Shown here piece by piece: positions 1 through 11,039 of a DNA stretch of 64,000 nucleotides. The stretch is from Closterium sp. Naga37s-1 (taxonomy: Eukaryota > Streptophyta > Zygnematophyceae > Desmidiales > Closteriaceae). The stretch covers positions 124,001 through 188,000 of the forward strand of contig CANJKZ010000956.1 of NCBI GenBank assembly GCA_947471745.1, in the 5' to 3' direction. The notes beneath the pieces were generated by a model that worked only from the letters and a program-made list of their open reading frames with translations, did no database searches and was not told the origin of the DNA. Position numbers and translations under genes: made by a program. Position 1 is the first letter of the stretch, and each line of letters opens with the position of its first letter.

Positions 1-1748
1 TAGGGTCTTGCCCCCTCAGGTGTGTCCCAGGTAGACCCTGTTGAGCCGGTCGAGGTAGCTGTCGACTCAGGTGCTGCTAGGGGTGCTGAGCCTGCGGGTG
101 CGGGGACTGGGGATGCGGAGCCTGGGGGTGCTGAGCCTGAGCGTGTGGAGCCTGGGGGTGCTGAGCCTGGGGGTGCTGCGTCTGGGAGTGTTGAGCCTAG
201 GGGTGCTGAGCCTGAGCGTGCTGAGTCTGGAGGTCCTCCGGGTGTCCCGTCACAGTGGGAGCCCCTCTCTCTGCAGCAGCTTCGTGAGTGGTACGCTCGG
301 CGCTGTCGCGGTGCTGCTGATGCTGCTGGTGCTACTGGAGCTGCTGGAGGTGCTGCTGGTGCTGGAGCTGCTGGAGGTGCTCCTGGAGCTTCTCGAGGTG
401 CTGCTGGTGTTGCTGGAGGTGCTCCTGGTGGTACTGGTGTGGTTGGAGCTGCTGGAGGTGCTGGAGCAGCTGGTCCTGGAGGTGCTCGTACTGGAGGTAC
501 TGGAGCTGCTGGGGCTAGTGGTGCTGCAGGAGTTGGAGCTGCAGGTGCTGGAGCTATTGCTACTGGAGGTGCTTCTGGAGCTGGAGCTGTTGGAGGTACT
601 GGAGCTGGTGGTGCTGCGGGAGTTGTAGCTGGCGACCATGGAGCTGAGGGTACTGGTGCTGTCTCTGCTGTTTCTGGAGGCGCTGCGCGGCCGCGGCCGT
701 ACTACGTTCCACTCCTTCAGCAGGTACTTGGTCTCCCGCCTTCTCCTGGTCCTACTTCTTTACTGAGTCCACCGCCTGTCCAGTCACAGTCGCAGTTACA
801 GGAGGCCTCTCCACTACCTGGTCCTTCTCCTTACTCTAGACCAACTAGAGGTCTTACGGAGCGTCATGAGCCTGAGTCTCGTCCTGTGTTGCCTGAGTCT
901 CGTCCTGCGTCACCCGAGTCTCGTTCTGTGTCGTCTGTCCGCACTGTTCGCGCTGGTCGTCGTGTTTCACGTCCGCGTCCTCCTCCTGTCCCTGGCACAC
1001 ACTCTATGACTCTGCGTCCTTCCACTGCTCCACAGCGTGTCCCTCTGCCGTCTCCTCCTGCGTCCTCTCTTCCTGACGGTCCGGACCCGGAGTCTGACTC
1101 CCTTCGTGCTGCTCGTCTGCTGTCACGCGCTTTCTGGCCACTGCTGTCACTGACCCTTTGTTTGAGTCCACTGCTGCGTCTGCTCTCGTTCCTGAGCTTG
1201 TTGACTTTGCTGCCGCCTGTCACCTAGACTACGCCACTAGTCTTGTTGCTGAGTCTGCGTCTGCGTCTGTCTATCCTCCGTCCGTCGAGGGTGAGTGTGC
1301 TCTTGGCACGGACGTTCTTGAGGACAGACAGGAGGAGTTTGAGTGCTTTGCCGCTGCTGTACCTCATGTCGTGTCCATGCTGCTTGCCCCTGAGGGAGAC
1401 CCGGATGCACCAGACATCCCGACCCCGCGCTCTTACGCAGAGGCGATAGAGGGTCCCTACTCCTCTCAGTGGCAGGCAGCCATGGACGCCGAGATGGCTT
1501 CCTGGAAGTCCACAGGCACCTACATCGACGAGGTTCCCCCGCCTGGGGCGAACATCGTCAGTGGCATGTGGATCTTCAGGGTGAAGCGGCCGCCGGGTTC
1601 TCCGCCTGTCTTCCAGACCTTCTCCCCTACCCCGAAGATGACCACTCTTCGGGTACTGCTGCACGTCGCCGCTCAGCGTGACTACGAGCTACACTCGCTT
1701 GACTTCAGCACAGCCTTCCTATAGGGCATCCTGCATGAGGAGGTTTGG

Positions 1749-2942
1749 TTGCGCCGCCCACCTGGCTTCACTGGGTCGTTTCCTACTGGTACCCAGGGGA
1801 GCCTCCGGCGGCCAGTCTACGGTCTCCGCCAGGCACCCCGTGAGTGGCACGACACACTGAGGACGACTCTTGCTGCTCTTGGTTTTGCTCCTTCCACTAC
1901 TGACCCGTCGCTGTTTTTACGCACTGACACCACTCTGCCGCCGTTCTACGTTCTCGTGTACGTAGACGACTTGGTCTTTGCTACTGCTGACACTAAGGCA
2001 CTCGCCCACATGAAGTGCGAGCTGCAGAAGAGACACACGTGCACAGACCTGAGTGAGCTGACAAGCTATCTTGGCTTGCGGATCACCCGGGACAGAGCAC
2101 AGCGCACCATTACCTTGACTCAGTCACACATGGTGCAGCAGGTCCTTCAGCGCTTCGGCTTCACGTACTCCTCGCCACAGTCCACTCCTCTGCCTATCGG
2201 TCACTCGCTCTCAGCTCCACCTTCGAACGAGTCCGTAGAGCCGAGTGGCCCGTATCCAGAGCTTGTGGGCTGCCTCATGTACCTGATGACTTGCACACGA
2301 CCTGACCTCGCATACCCTCTCAACCTTCTGGCTCGCTATGTGGGTCCTGGTAGGCACCGAAAGGTGTACTGGGATGCTGCTAAGAGGGTGTTACGCTACT
2401 TGTGCAGTACGTCGGGCATGGGGCTCGTGCTTGGAGGACGGGCTCGAGTTGTCCTCACTGGTCACGCAGACGCTTCCTGGATTGAGGAATTGACTACGCA
2501 GCGGTCGTCACATGGTTACACCTTCAGTCTTGGCTCCGGTTCTGTCTCTTGGCGGTCTACCCGCTCGTCTTCTGTTCTCAGCTCCAGTTGTGAGGCTGAG
2601 ATCTACGCTGGGGCCATGGCTGCACAGGAGTTACGCTGGCTCACCTACCTGCTGACCGACTTGGGAGAGGCGCCTCGTTCTCCTCCAGTTCTGTATGTCG
2701 ACAACAAGGCCATGCTTGCCTTGTGTCAGGAGCACAGACTGGAGCACAGAACGAAGCACATTGCTCTGCGCTACTTCCGTGCTCGAGAGTTGCAGCAGTG
2801 TGGTCAGCTTCGTCTTGCTTACGTGGCCTCTCAGGCCAACACTGCTGATGTTTTCACCAAGGCACTTCAGCCTTGTGATCATCAGCGTTTCTGTACTGTT
2901 CTAGGCCTTGTACCTACTGTGCCTCACTTGCTTACTTCTTGA
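1749..2942 (+). CDS. Cop-A copy A1: RT to RNase H block
   Basis: This is the 3' part of a copia pol fossil. The RT palm motif YVDDLVFA sits near residue 72. The conserved SPQSTPLP and PELVGCLMYLMTCTRPDLAYPL blocks follow, and then RNase H with SSCEAEIYA, LYVDNKAML and HRTKHIALRYF. The closing residues ANTADVFTKAL and LLTS match every other Cop-A copy in the window. It is retroelement sequence and not a host gene. Confidence 0.85.
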   Translation: MRRPPGFTGSFPTGTQGSLRRPVYGLRQAPREWHDTLRTTLAALGFAPSTTDPSLFLRTDTTLPPFYVLVYVDDLVFATADTKALAHMKCELQKRHTCTDLSELTSYLGLRITRDRAQRTITLTQSHMVQQVLQRFGFTYSSPQSTPLPIGHSLSAPPSNESVEPSGPYPELVGCLMYLMTCTRPDLAYPLNLLARYVGPGRHRKVYWDAAKRVLRYLCSTSGMGLVLGGRARVVLTGHADASWIEELTTQRSSHGYTFSLGSGSVSWRSTRSSSVLSSSCEAEIYAGAMAAQELRWLTYLLTDLGEAPRSPPVLYVDNKAMLALCQEHRLEHRTKHIALRYFRARELQQCGQLRLAYVASQANTADVFTKALQPCDHQRFCTVLGLVPTVPHLLTS

Positions 2943-3171
2943 CTCTGCTTGTACTGTGATCTCTATACATATACCTGCATGCTTACACTTGCTAGGTTGT
3001 GTTCACTGTATTGTCTGTTCTCCTTTATATAACTCTGCATGTGAACTGGTCTTGTGGCCATTTGCTTGTGCTGAGACTGCGTGGTGACTTTGTGATCCAC
3101 CCTAAGCTTGCTTTGCCTTTCTTGACTGGTCTTTTGGCCTCTTGTTCTCCCCCACTTTGCCTATGGGGGTG

Positions 3172-3302
3172 TGTCAAACTTATATGCTGTAGTCTATCGA
3201 GGCTGTAGTGGGGTAGTTCATATAGGGTACAACACTTTTAGATTTCCTACTTGTACCCACCTGCTTGCTAGTTCACTCATTCATTCGTTCACTATTCCAA
3301 CA
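3172..3302 (+). repeat. 3' LTR of Cop-A copy A1
   Basis: A 131-base LTR starting TGTCAAAC and ending CCAACA. It follows directly on the polypurine tract (CTATGGGGGTG). The core GGCTGTAGTGGGGTAGTTC is shared with the LTRs at 12687, 42376, 54694 and 57999. Confidence 0.85.
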
Positions 3303-4144
3303 TATGCGTGGACCAAGTTTGGGTTCGCTACGGGGGTGATTTATAGTATACCCAGTAGATGGTCGTGGCGACAATCGATGGGACATGCAAACTTTGAATT
3401 GACTGGACGATAAGAAGTCGCACCATGCGAGTCAATGGTAACAACATCAGTCTACCATGATGTCCCTCTCCCGAGTCCTCATCGGTCTGTGCCAGGTCCA
3501 TCTCAAAGAAACGTGCTGTAGCAGACGAAGCTGACATGTACGTTGTTGTCGTCGAGAAAGACGAGGCAGTAGAGATGCCGAGCGATTTGTGAAAAGTGCT
3601 CCTGAAGCGGCACGAGAATGTTTTCCCGGATGACTTGCCAAGAGAACTGGCACCTCACCGACCGCAAGTCCACAGCATTCACCTAAAATATGGGGCACAA
3701 CAAACTGTACAACGACAATTCCAACTTGCATGGCTCTTGATGGACAAAATTCGGAAGAAACCAAATTATATGCTTGAAAAAAAAATCATTCACTCGAGCT
3801 TATCACCCTTAGGATCATTTGAACGGTCCACATAAAAAAGACGTGGGTTCTTTCATGTGCATTGACTACCGCGAACTTGATTACCCGACACGACGCCAAA
3901 AAACTGATGAACCAGCTTCGCACCATCCACCTCTTTACGAAAATTGTCCTTTGTGGAAGTTACCACCATATCCGAGTTAACTGGTTAATTGTAAGAGACG
4001 AATGTGCCGCACATGATATGGTTTTACGGTACTGTATGGCCCCGGATATAGGCGCCGTCCAATTAAGGGCGCTGTCGCTTCTATCTGGAGCATGGCACTT
4101 ATGGTTGGAACTCGATTATAAGCGCCCCCCCTCTAGAGGGTGTA
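3303..4144 (+). mobile_element. Ty3/gypsy remnant (family Gyp-G), worn piece
   Basis: Short matches to the start of a gypsy reverse transcriptase: a stretch reading roughly kHENVFPDDLP, then H-x-I-x-L (about 3600-3700), and CIDYRELD with DEPASHH-like residues (about 3855-3930). The same protein region occurs in better shape at about 41100-41400 (minus) and near 60330-60420 (plus), so all three probably belong to one family. It is heavily broken and looks old. From about 4001 to 4144 I recognise nothing; that part may be the flank into which NA-D inserted. Confidence 0.6.
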
Positions 4145-4149
4145 CTTAT

Positions 4150-4326
4150 TATCATAATAGCAGGCAGAACGATGAGCCATAGCTAGGGTTTAGCTAGCTA
4201 GGCAAGAGAAAATAGGCAAAGGAGGGATTGCACTAGCAAGCAGGTGGATACATATAGGAAACCCTAAGGGGTCGTACTCACTATAGAGTACCCCACTGCA
4301 GGCTAGACAAACTACACATTCTGACA
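4150..4326 (-). repeat. 3' LTR of NA-D
   Basis: 177 bases. Read on the minus strand it begins TGTCAGAATGTG. It is bounded on the left by the target duplication CTTAT and on the right by the polypurine tract (CACCCCCATAG on plus, 4327-4337). Confidence 0.85.
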
Positions 4327-4859
4327 CACCCCCATAGTCAAAGTAAGGTATGATCATCACAACAAGCAGCAGTTTATAGTTCACAAATATAAGCAAAGCT
4401 AGAAGCTATCACAGAGGGCAAGCGTGGAGGAGGAGGGACGATGAGAGGAGAGGAGGTAGTGGGCGGCAACTGAAGCTTCTGGCACACGGCGCAACTGGAG
4501 CAACTGGCACACTGGCAACTGGAGCAACTGGCACACGGGCAACTGGAGTAACTGGCTCCGCGGCTAGACGAGCGGCAGGAGCAACTGACTCTCGGGCGAC
4601 TGGAGCAACGGGCTCACGGGCAACTGGAGCGACGGGCTCCACGGCGGCCACCCCCCTTCAACCTCCCCCTTTGTCCCAAAACTCCCGTTCACACCCCCTG
4701 CTGCACCCCTAGCTTCACTCCCACGACACCCCCCTAGCACCACTCCTTCGGCTCCCACATACCCACCCCCCTCAGCGGCAGCTGCAGCAGTGGGAGACGG
4801 AGGAGGAGACGGTTCACACACCCGCCACCCCCATACCCGCCACCCCCATACCCCCAACG

Positions 4860-5215
4860 CAGGGCAGAAACTCGGGCAGCAGCTGGGGCGGCGTGTGAGC
4901 GGAAGCGGGGCGGCGCGCGGGCCCCCAGGGCGCCTCGACGAGCGACGGGAGGGGGCGACGCGCGGCCCCCCCAGGGCGCCGCGACGGGCGACGGGCAGGG
5001 CGACGACGCGCTGGCCCCCAGGGCGCCGCGACGGGCGACGGGCAGGGCGACGCACAGCCCCCCAGGGCTCCGCGATGGGCGACGGGATGGGGGGGCGACG
5101 CGCGGGCCCCCAGGGCATCGCGACGGGCGACGGGCAGGGCAACGCGCGGACCCCTAGGGCGCCGCGACGGGCGATGGGCAGGGCAGCGCGCGGGCCCCCA
5201 AGGTGCAGCGTGAGG
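4860..5215. repeat. GC-rich tandem array, unit about 45 bases, inside NA-D
   Basis: The block CCCCCAGGGC recurs at about 4922, 4968, 5015, 5059, 5107, 5151 (variant) and 5194 (variant). That gives about seven copies of a 43-48 base unit rich in GCGACGGGC. The long open frames on both strands here come from this stop-poor repeat. Confidence 0.8.
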
Positions 5216-5372
5216 CAGTAAACCGCCGCGCGCCTCGGGGCGCACGGCGGGCAGAAAACCGCCGCGCACCCTGAGCACGTGGCGGGAAGAAAAAAGCGTC
5301 GCGCGCCACGGGGCGCGCGACAGACACGAAAGCAGCGGAAGCTTAGGGTGGGCCCACAGGTTAGGATCGAAC

Positions 5373-5387
5373 GAGCTTTTAATACCA
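5373..5387 (-). other. Primer binding site of NA-D
   Basis: The minus strand reads TGGTATTAAAAGCTC directly after the 5' LTR. It is a variant of the initiator-Met tRNA site TGGTATCAGAGC used by plant LTR elements. Confidence 0.6.
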
Positions 5388-5560
5388 TATCATAATAGCA
5401 GGCAGAACGAGGAGCCATAGCTAGGGTTTAGCTAGCTAGGCAAGAGAAAATAGGCAAAGGAGGGATTGCACTAGCAAGCAGGTGGATACATATAGGAAAC
5501 CCTAAGGGGCCGTACTCACTATAGAGTACCCCACTGCAGGCTTGACAAACCACACATTCT
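5388..5560 (-). repeat. 5' LTR of NA-D (last four bases lie at 11303-11306)
   Basis: Matches the 177-base LTR at 4150-4326 with about four substitutions. Cop-C inserted four bases before its end and duplicated ATTCT (5556-5560 and 11298-11302). Confidence 0.85.
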
Positions 5561-5818
5561 TGTTGGAGTAGGCTAGAGCTCGCTCTGGCCTTTATTTTGG
5601 TGTTCTCTTATCATTCCACCATGCTTAGAGCGAGTTATGCTTCCAGGTTCAATTTAGGTTCATTTCGTAGCTATAGTACAAACTGAACACACCCTAAGTT
5701 CAATTAGGGTTTCCAATTCCTTTCTAGACTTGTATCTCGACACTTCTTTCCTAATACAATTTTTCTCTCGCTACCTTCTCTCTTCCTAACCATGGCTACC
5801 ACACTCTCAGTTTTAACA
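5561..5818 (+). repeat. 5' LTR of Cop-C
   Basis: 258 bases from TGTTGGAGTAGG to TTTTAACA, matching 11040-11297 except for one substitution. It has no similarity to the Cop-A LTRs beyond the TG...CA ends. Confidence 0.95.
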
Positions 5819-5832
5819 TGGTATCTAGAGCC
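5819..5832 (+). other. Primer binding site of Cop-C
   Basis: TGGTATCTAGAGCC immediately follows the 5' LTR. It is one insertion away from the initiator-Met site TGGTATCAGAGCC. Confidence 0.8.
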
Positions 5833-6659
5833 AAATCCTTGGCGTTTTTTCCCAATCTATATCTCCTAGTACGGTTTAGGCCTTAGGCATCCGGCGCGCC
5901 ACTTTTTACCTAGTCGAAAATTATCTTCCCTAGTATTTCGACCCTTAAAGTTCTTCTTTTTTTTTCAATCACGGAACCTTCCATCCATCACCCGAGGTCT
6001 CCCTGCCTAGTCACGCGCCCCGTCCCCTAGTCGCGCGCCCTGTCTCGTCGTCGCGCCGTCCTTCCCCCCCCCCCCCACCTCGTCGCGCGCCCTACTCACC
6101 GCCGCGTCGCGCGCCCTGCCCGTCGTCGACGTGCGCGGCCGTCCCGCCGTCGACGCGCGCGTCGACGGCGACGTGCGCGGCCTCCCCGCCGTCGATGCGC
6201 GCGCGCGTCTTGCCCACCGCCCTCCATCTCCTTGGCCACCCTTCCCTCCTCCCAGCCACCCTTCCTTACCCTCTCGTGGGCGGCCTGCCACACCTCCCTG
6301 CAGGCGCCTTCCCCTCCCCCCCGTGGTGCGCCTTCTTCTGCCGTTTCTGCACCACCTCCTCCTTCTCCCCTCACCCCATCCGCCTCTTCACCCTCCTCCT
6401 CCTCTCCTCATTCCTTCCTCCCTTCCGTGCCTTTCCTCCCTTCCTCCACTTCCTTCCCCTCCGCATCTGCCACCTGGCTGCGTGTTACTGATTGCCACTT
6501 GGTGATCGTGACCCTACTTCCTCCCCACACTCCGCTCCTTCACCCTCCTCCTCCTCTTCTCTCTCCCTCTATTTCTCCCACCCTCTCACCTCTTCCTCCG
6601 CCTCTCTTCTCTCCCTATCTGCTGCAGCTGGTAGCTGTCCGTATTTCGTCGCCTTCCAC

Positions 6660-7205
6660 ACCTTTCCTCCTCCTCGTATTTCTCCCCTCAGCGGCGCAGC
6701 AGCAGACTACTTCGCCGCTATCCCTCCTCCTCGTATTTCTCCCCTCAGCGGCGCAGCAGCAGACTACTTCGCCGCTATCCCTCCTCCTCGTATTTCTCCC
6801 CTCAGCGGCGCAGCAGCAGACTCCTTCGCCCCTATCCCTCCTCCTCGTATTTCTCCCCTCAGCGGCGCAGCAGCAGACTACCCCGCCGTTTTCCCTCCTC
6901 CTCTTATGTCTCCCCTCAGCGGCGCAGCAGCAGACTACTTCGTCGCTATCCCTCCTCCTCATATTTCTCCCCTCAGCGGCGCAGCAGCAGACTCCTTCGC
7001 CCCTATCCCTCCTCCTCGTATTTCTCCCCTCAGCGGCGCAGCAGCAGCCTACCCCGCCGTTTTCCCTCCTCCTCTTATGTCTCCCCTCAGCGGCGCAGCA
7101 GCAGACTACTTCGTCGTTATCCCTCCTCCTCTTATTTCTCCCCTCAACGGCTCAGCAGCTGACTACATCGCCCCTATTCCTCCTCCTCTTTTCTCTCTCC
7201 AACAC
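6660..7205 (+). repeat. 57-base tandem array in the Cop-C leader
   Basis: The unit CCTCCTCCTCGTATTTCTCC... recurs every 57 bases (anchor TCGTATTT or variant at 6674, 6731, 6788, 6845, 6902, 6959, 7016, 7073 and 7130), giving about nine units. Because 57 is a multiple of three, it stays open in several frames; one reads a 19-residue unit containing PSAAQQQ and another PLSGAAAD. It occupies the place where gag would be expected. Confidence 0.9.
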
Positions 7206-7499
7206 TGCTTTACTGCTATCCCCTCCCCCATATGGGGCCTCTTCTCGCTCTTACCTCTCTTCCTCTGCGCTTCCATCCTCACCCTTCTCCCGCCGTACCT
7301 CCTCTCCTACCATTGCCTTCCCTACTCTCCGCCCCCTTCGCTGCCCCTTCCTCCCCTTCCGCCCTTCCTACTTGCCATTGTACCTCCCCTCTTCTCCACC
7401 CCTCTTCTTGGATTCCGCTATCCCATCAGCGTCGCCGCTCTTCTGCCGCTGTAACCTCTGGTTTTGGCTCTCTGGCCTCTGTTTTCAGTGTGACCATGC

Positions 7500-9260
7500 C
7501 ATCTCAGGATAGCATCCTTGGTGCTTCTCCTCTTATGGACCCTCGCTTTCTCGTTCCATTTTCTCCACCCGTTCAAAGCACTGCTTCTCACTCTCCCAGC
7601 CCTACGGCTGCCGCTCTCTCACTTCCTCGCACCTTGGATTTTGTCCTTGACAGTGCTGCTACTGACTCTGTCTTTCGTGATGCTGGTGTTCTTCGCAATT
7701 TTCCTCGTCCCCTCTCTATTGATGGGGCTGGGGAGACCATGACCATGATCTGCACAGGCACTTCCTCTCTTCCCTGTCCTGCCTCTCCCTCTGGCGCTGT
7801 TACTGGCCTTTATGTTCCCTCTTGCCGTCATAACCTCCTATCCCTTCCTGCCCTTCAACGCCTCGGTGTACGAGTGCTCTTCCCCGCAGGTGCACTCTAT
7901 TGTGATCTTCATTACCACGACCGGCACCTCGCTCGTTTCACCCTTTCTCCTACTACTCGCCTCTACACCCTTCGTGTTCCCCTCCCCTCATCTGTCCACC
8001 ACACTTCCTCTTCTTCTGTCCCTCCCGTCTCCTCTTGCGACTGTCGCTCTCTCACCCAACCTACCCTTCTTCTCCATCATCGCCTTGGCCACCCCAACTT
8101 CCCTCTCCTTCGCAGCATGGTCAACTCGAAGCTGCTTCATGATCTCCCTTCCTCTCTCCCGCCCCTTCCCCCCTCTCCCGCTCCTCCATGCACCCCTTGT
8201 GTTCAAGCTAAGCTCTCCCAATCTCCCCATCCTTCTTCCCCTTCTGCCTCCCCCAAACCCCTTGATCTTGTGCATATGGACCTCTGGGGTCCCTCTCCCA
8301 TTGCCTCCCGTCAGGGTCATCGCTATTTTCTTCTTCTCGTCGATGACCATTCTCGCTTTGCCACTGTCTATCCCCTCCGTGCCAAATCTGGCGCCCCCTC
8401 CCTCATCATTCGCTGGGCTGAGCAGGCGCGTCTTCGCTTTGGCCGCCCTGTCGCGCGCCTCCACTCTGATGGTGGTGGCGAGTTCTTTAACCACTCTCTT
8501 TCTTCTTACTGCTCCTCTCATGGCATTTGCCAAACCTCCACCCTTCCGCATTCTCCTGAACAAAATGGTGTTGCCGAGCGTCGTATTCGCACTCTCACGG
8601 AGATCACCCGCTGTCTCCTTACGCATGCTTCTGCTCCCCACTCTCTTTGGAGCTACGCTCTTGTTCACGCAACTCTTCTTTCTAACCTTCACCCTCATCC
8701 CCTTCGCTCTTCCATTACACCCTTTCAGCTCTGGACTGGCCGCCAGCCTTCTGCCCGCCCTCTTCGGGTGTGGGGCTGTGTCGCTCATGTCCTCATCAAT
8801 CCCGCTGATCGGGCGCGTCAGGGTGGGAAGCTCGCTCCCAAGACGCAGCTTTGTGCGTTTATTGGTATCAACTCTGACTGTCCTGGCTACCTTTTCTATG
8901 CTCCCTCCTCTCAGCAGCTCATTCGCAGCCAGGATGTCATCTTTGATGAGACTCAATCTCCATTCCTCACTCCCCCTCCCACCCCACCTGCTCCCTCTCT
9001 CCATTGGTCTGACTTTGATCCGCTGCCCTCTGCTGCTCCCTCTCCTCCTCCCCTTCCTCTTGCCCCTGCTCCACCTCCCCTGCCTGCCTCCTCCACCCCC
9101 CCCTCCGCTGTCATCTCTGGCATCTCTCCTCCTGCCTCTTCATCTTCTGCTCCCATGGCCCCTCCCTCATCACCTCCTTCTGCTACCCTCCCTTCTGCAC
9201 CTGCCCCCCCACCCTCTCCCCGTCTCACCCGCTCCATGACCCGTGCAATGTCCAATTTTC
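7500..9260 (+). CDS. Cop-C: protease and integrase block
   Basis: This is the 5' part of pol in a young copia fossil. It contains an aspartic protease signature, FVLDSAATDSVF, with the expected copia spacing. Next come the GAG-pre-integrase segment with LLHHRLGHPNFPLLRSMV and CTPCVQAK (the zinc-binding HHCC). The integrase core is LVHMDLWGP ... LLVDDHSRF ... LHSDGGGEF ... SPEQNGVAERR, and the D, D, E residues are visible. A Pro/Ser-rich linker follows. It would cut polyprotein and insert element cDNA. Confidence 0.85.
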
Positions 9261-9569
9261 AACACTCTGCTCTCTTTACTCGTCTCTCTCCCTCTCAGAA
9301 CGTTGATCTTCTCGAAGATCGCTTTGAGGAGCTTTTCTCTGTTCATCCTGTTTCACCCCTCCTCTGTGTCACCATTGGCGACTTCTCCAATTCTCCGACT
9401 CTTCTCTCCGTTGACACTGCCGCTATTCCCACCCCTCAGACCTATTCCGAGGCAGTGTCTGGCTTTCATGCAACTGAGTGGATGGCTGCCATTATTGCCG
9501 AGTGTGAGGCATTCACTAGGACTCACTCTTACGTTGACTCTGTCCCCCCCCCCTGGCGCCACCATTGTG

Positions 9570-11003
9570 AAGGGCAAATGGGTCTTTCGTGTCAAACAGC
9601 TACCTGGGGAGCTCCCTGTCTTCAAAGCCCGTTACTGCGCCAAAGGCTTCACCCAACGTGAAGGCATTGACTACTTTGCCACTTACTCCCCCACTGCCCG
9701 TCTCCCCACTCTTCGCCTCCTTCTTGATCTAGGCGCCCGCTGGAATTGGGAGATTCACTCTATGGATGTCTCCAATGCCTTTCTCCAAGGCGAGCTTCAT
9801 GAACGCATTTTCCTTGAGCGCCCCGCTGGCTTTCCTCGCCCCTTCCCTCCAGGCACTGTCTGGGAGCTGAAGCGCCCAGTGTATGGTCTTAAGCAGGCCC
9901 CACGCGAGTGGCATGCTAAGCTTGCCTCCACTCTTCACTCTCTTGGCTTCTCCACCTCCTCTTCCGACCCCAGTCTCTTCATTCGCACTTCCCCCCACAG
10001 GGTTTACATTCTTGCCTACGTCGATGACTTGGTGCTCCTCGCTGAAGATTCTGCCGACCTTGCCGCTGTCAAGCTAGCCCTCCAGGCACGTCTCCTGTGC
10101 AAGGATCTTGGCGAGCTTCGCCACTACCTTGGCATGGAGATTCGTCGCGATCGTACTGCGCGCACCGTCTCTCTCTCTCAATCTTTCTACATCCACTCCA
10201 TCCTTGAACGCTTTGAAATGTCACAGGCTAAGCCAGTTTCCACTCCTCTTCCCGCTAACCATCAGCTTACTGCCCCTGCCGTTCCCGCTCCCTCCTCAGA
10301 ACTGCGACCCTATCCTGAGCTCGTTGGGTCACTCATGTATGCTATGATGTGCACGCGCCCCGATCTTGCTTACCCCCTCAGTGTCCTCTCTCGCTTTGTT
10401 GGCCTTGGTCGCCACACAGACATGCACTGGGCGGCTGCCAAGCGCGTTCTCCGCTATCTCCGCGCTACCTCTGATCTTGCTCTCACTCTTGGTGGCTCTT
10501 CTCCCCCTGTTCTTTGCGGTTCCAGTGATTCCTCCTATGCTGATTCTCGCCCTGATCGCCGCTCCTCTCAGGGTTATGGTTTTACTCTTGGCAGTGGTCT
10601 CATCAGCTGGCGCTCCACTCGCTCATCCTCTGTCTGCCTTTCTACCTGCGAAGCTGAGTTGTACGCAGGCACATTGGCAGCTCAGGAGGCTCGCTGGCTC
10701 TCCTTTCTCCTTGCTGAGCACGGTCACTCTCAGCCCTCTGTGACGCTCTCCTGTGACAGTGCGAGCATGATTCATCTCACTGAAAATCCTGTCTATCACG
10801 CCCGCAGCAAACACATAGAGGTCCGCTACTTCTTCGTGCGCGAGCTGGTGCAGTCTGGCTTCTTACGCCTTCGCAAGGTGGCCGCTACTGCCAACCTTGC
10901 TGACATTTTCACCAAGGCCCTTCTGCGTGCACCACACCGTTTCTACGTGCGCGAGCTTGGGCTCACGCGTCTTGCCACTTCTGGGGGTGTTCCCGTTCGC
11001 TAG
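9570..11003 (+). CDS. Cop-C: RT to RNase H block
   Basis: Copia reverse transcriptase with KGKWVFRVK, RYCAKGFTQREGIDYF, MDVSNAFLQGEL, YGLKQAPREWH and the palm box YVDDLVLL. RNase H follows with SDSSYADSRPDRRSSQGY, STCEAELYAG, LSCDSASMIHL and ANLADIFTKAL. The stop is at 11003, shortly before the polypurine tract and 3' LTR. It is moderately diverged from Cop-A pol, so it is a separate family. Confidence 0.85.
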   Translation, partial: KGKWVFRVKQLPGELPVFKARYCAKGFTQREGIDYFATYSPTARLPTLRLLLDLGARWNWEIHSMDVSNAFLQGELHERIFLERPAGFPRPFPPGTVWELKRPVYGLKQAPREWHAKLASTLHSLGFSTSSSDPSLFIRTSPHRVYILAYVDDLVLLAEDSADLAAVKLALQARLLCKDLGELRHYLGMEIRRDRTARTVSLSQSFYIHSILERFEMSQAKPVSTPLPANHQLTAPAVPAPSSELRPYPELVGSLMYAMMCTRPDLAYPLSVLSRFVGLGRHTDMHWAAAKRVLRYLRATSDLALTLGGSSPPVLCGSSDSSYADSRPDRRSSQGYGFTLGSGLISWRSTRSSSVCLSTCEAELYAGTLAAQEARWLSFLLAEHGHSQPSVTLSCDSASMIHLTENPVYHARSKHIEVRYFFVRELVQSGFLRLRKVAATANLADIFTKALLRAPHRFYVRELGLTRLATSGGVPVR

Positions 11004-11039
11004 GTGTTTTGTTCCAGAGCTTCACCTAGTGTGGGGGTG

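Larger units (their letters stand above)
1..3302 (+). mobile_element. Ty1/copia LTR retrotransposon, family Cop-A, copy A1 (3' part)
   Basis: A fossil copia element that enters from beyond the left edge of the window. Parts in order: the low-complexity integrase-RT linker, rich in GGAEP-type pentapeptides and then Gly/Ala (about 20-700); a Ser/Pro-rich stretch; reverse transcriptase (about 1400-2200), with the WQAAMDAEM opening and the YVDDLVFA catalytic box; RNase H (about 2300-2942), ending in the family's usual LLTS; a 3' untranslated stretch; the polypurine tract ATGGGGGTG just before 3172; and the 3' LTR. The parts order protease-integrase-RT, seen in other copies, makes it copia rather than gypsy. 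It looks broken, with a few breaks. Confidence 0.9.

Noticed and set aside
71-639. Leu/Val-rich plus frame and Ser/Thr-rich minus frame opposite the Cop-A linker
   Set aside because: They are alternative readings of the GGTGCTGGAGCTGCT-type repeat. The same shadows recur at 15.4, 22.2, 32.4, 43.2 and 61.9 kb.
4564-5418. 284-codon Pro/Arg/Ala-rich minus frame in NA-D
   Set aside because: It follows the 45-base GC array and runs into the primer site and LTR, with no recognisable domain.
6660-7205. Possible CRISPR-like array
   Set aside because: The units are directly adjacent without unique spacers, the organism looks eukaryotic, and the array is inside a retrotransposon.
6232-7512. 426-codon Ser/Pro-rich frame in the Cop-C leader as a gag gene
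   Set aside because: Low complexity and a 57-base array open in several frames; no gag core or zinc knuckle. Reported only as an open question.
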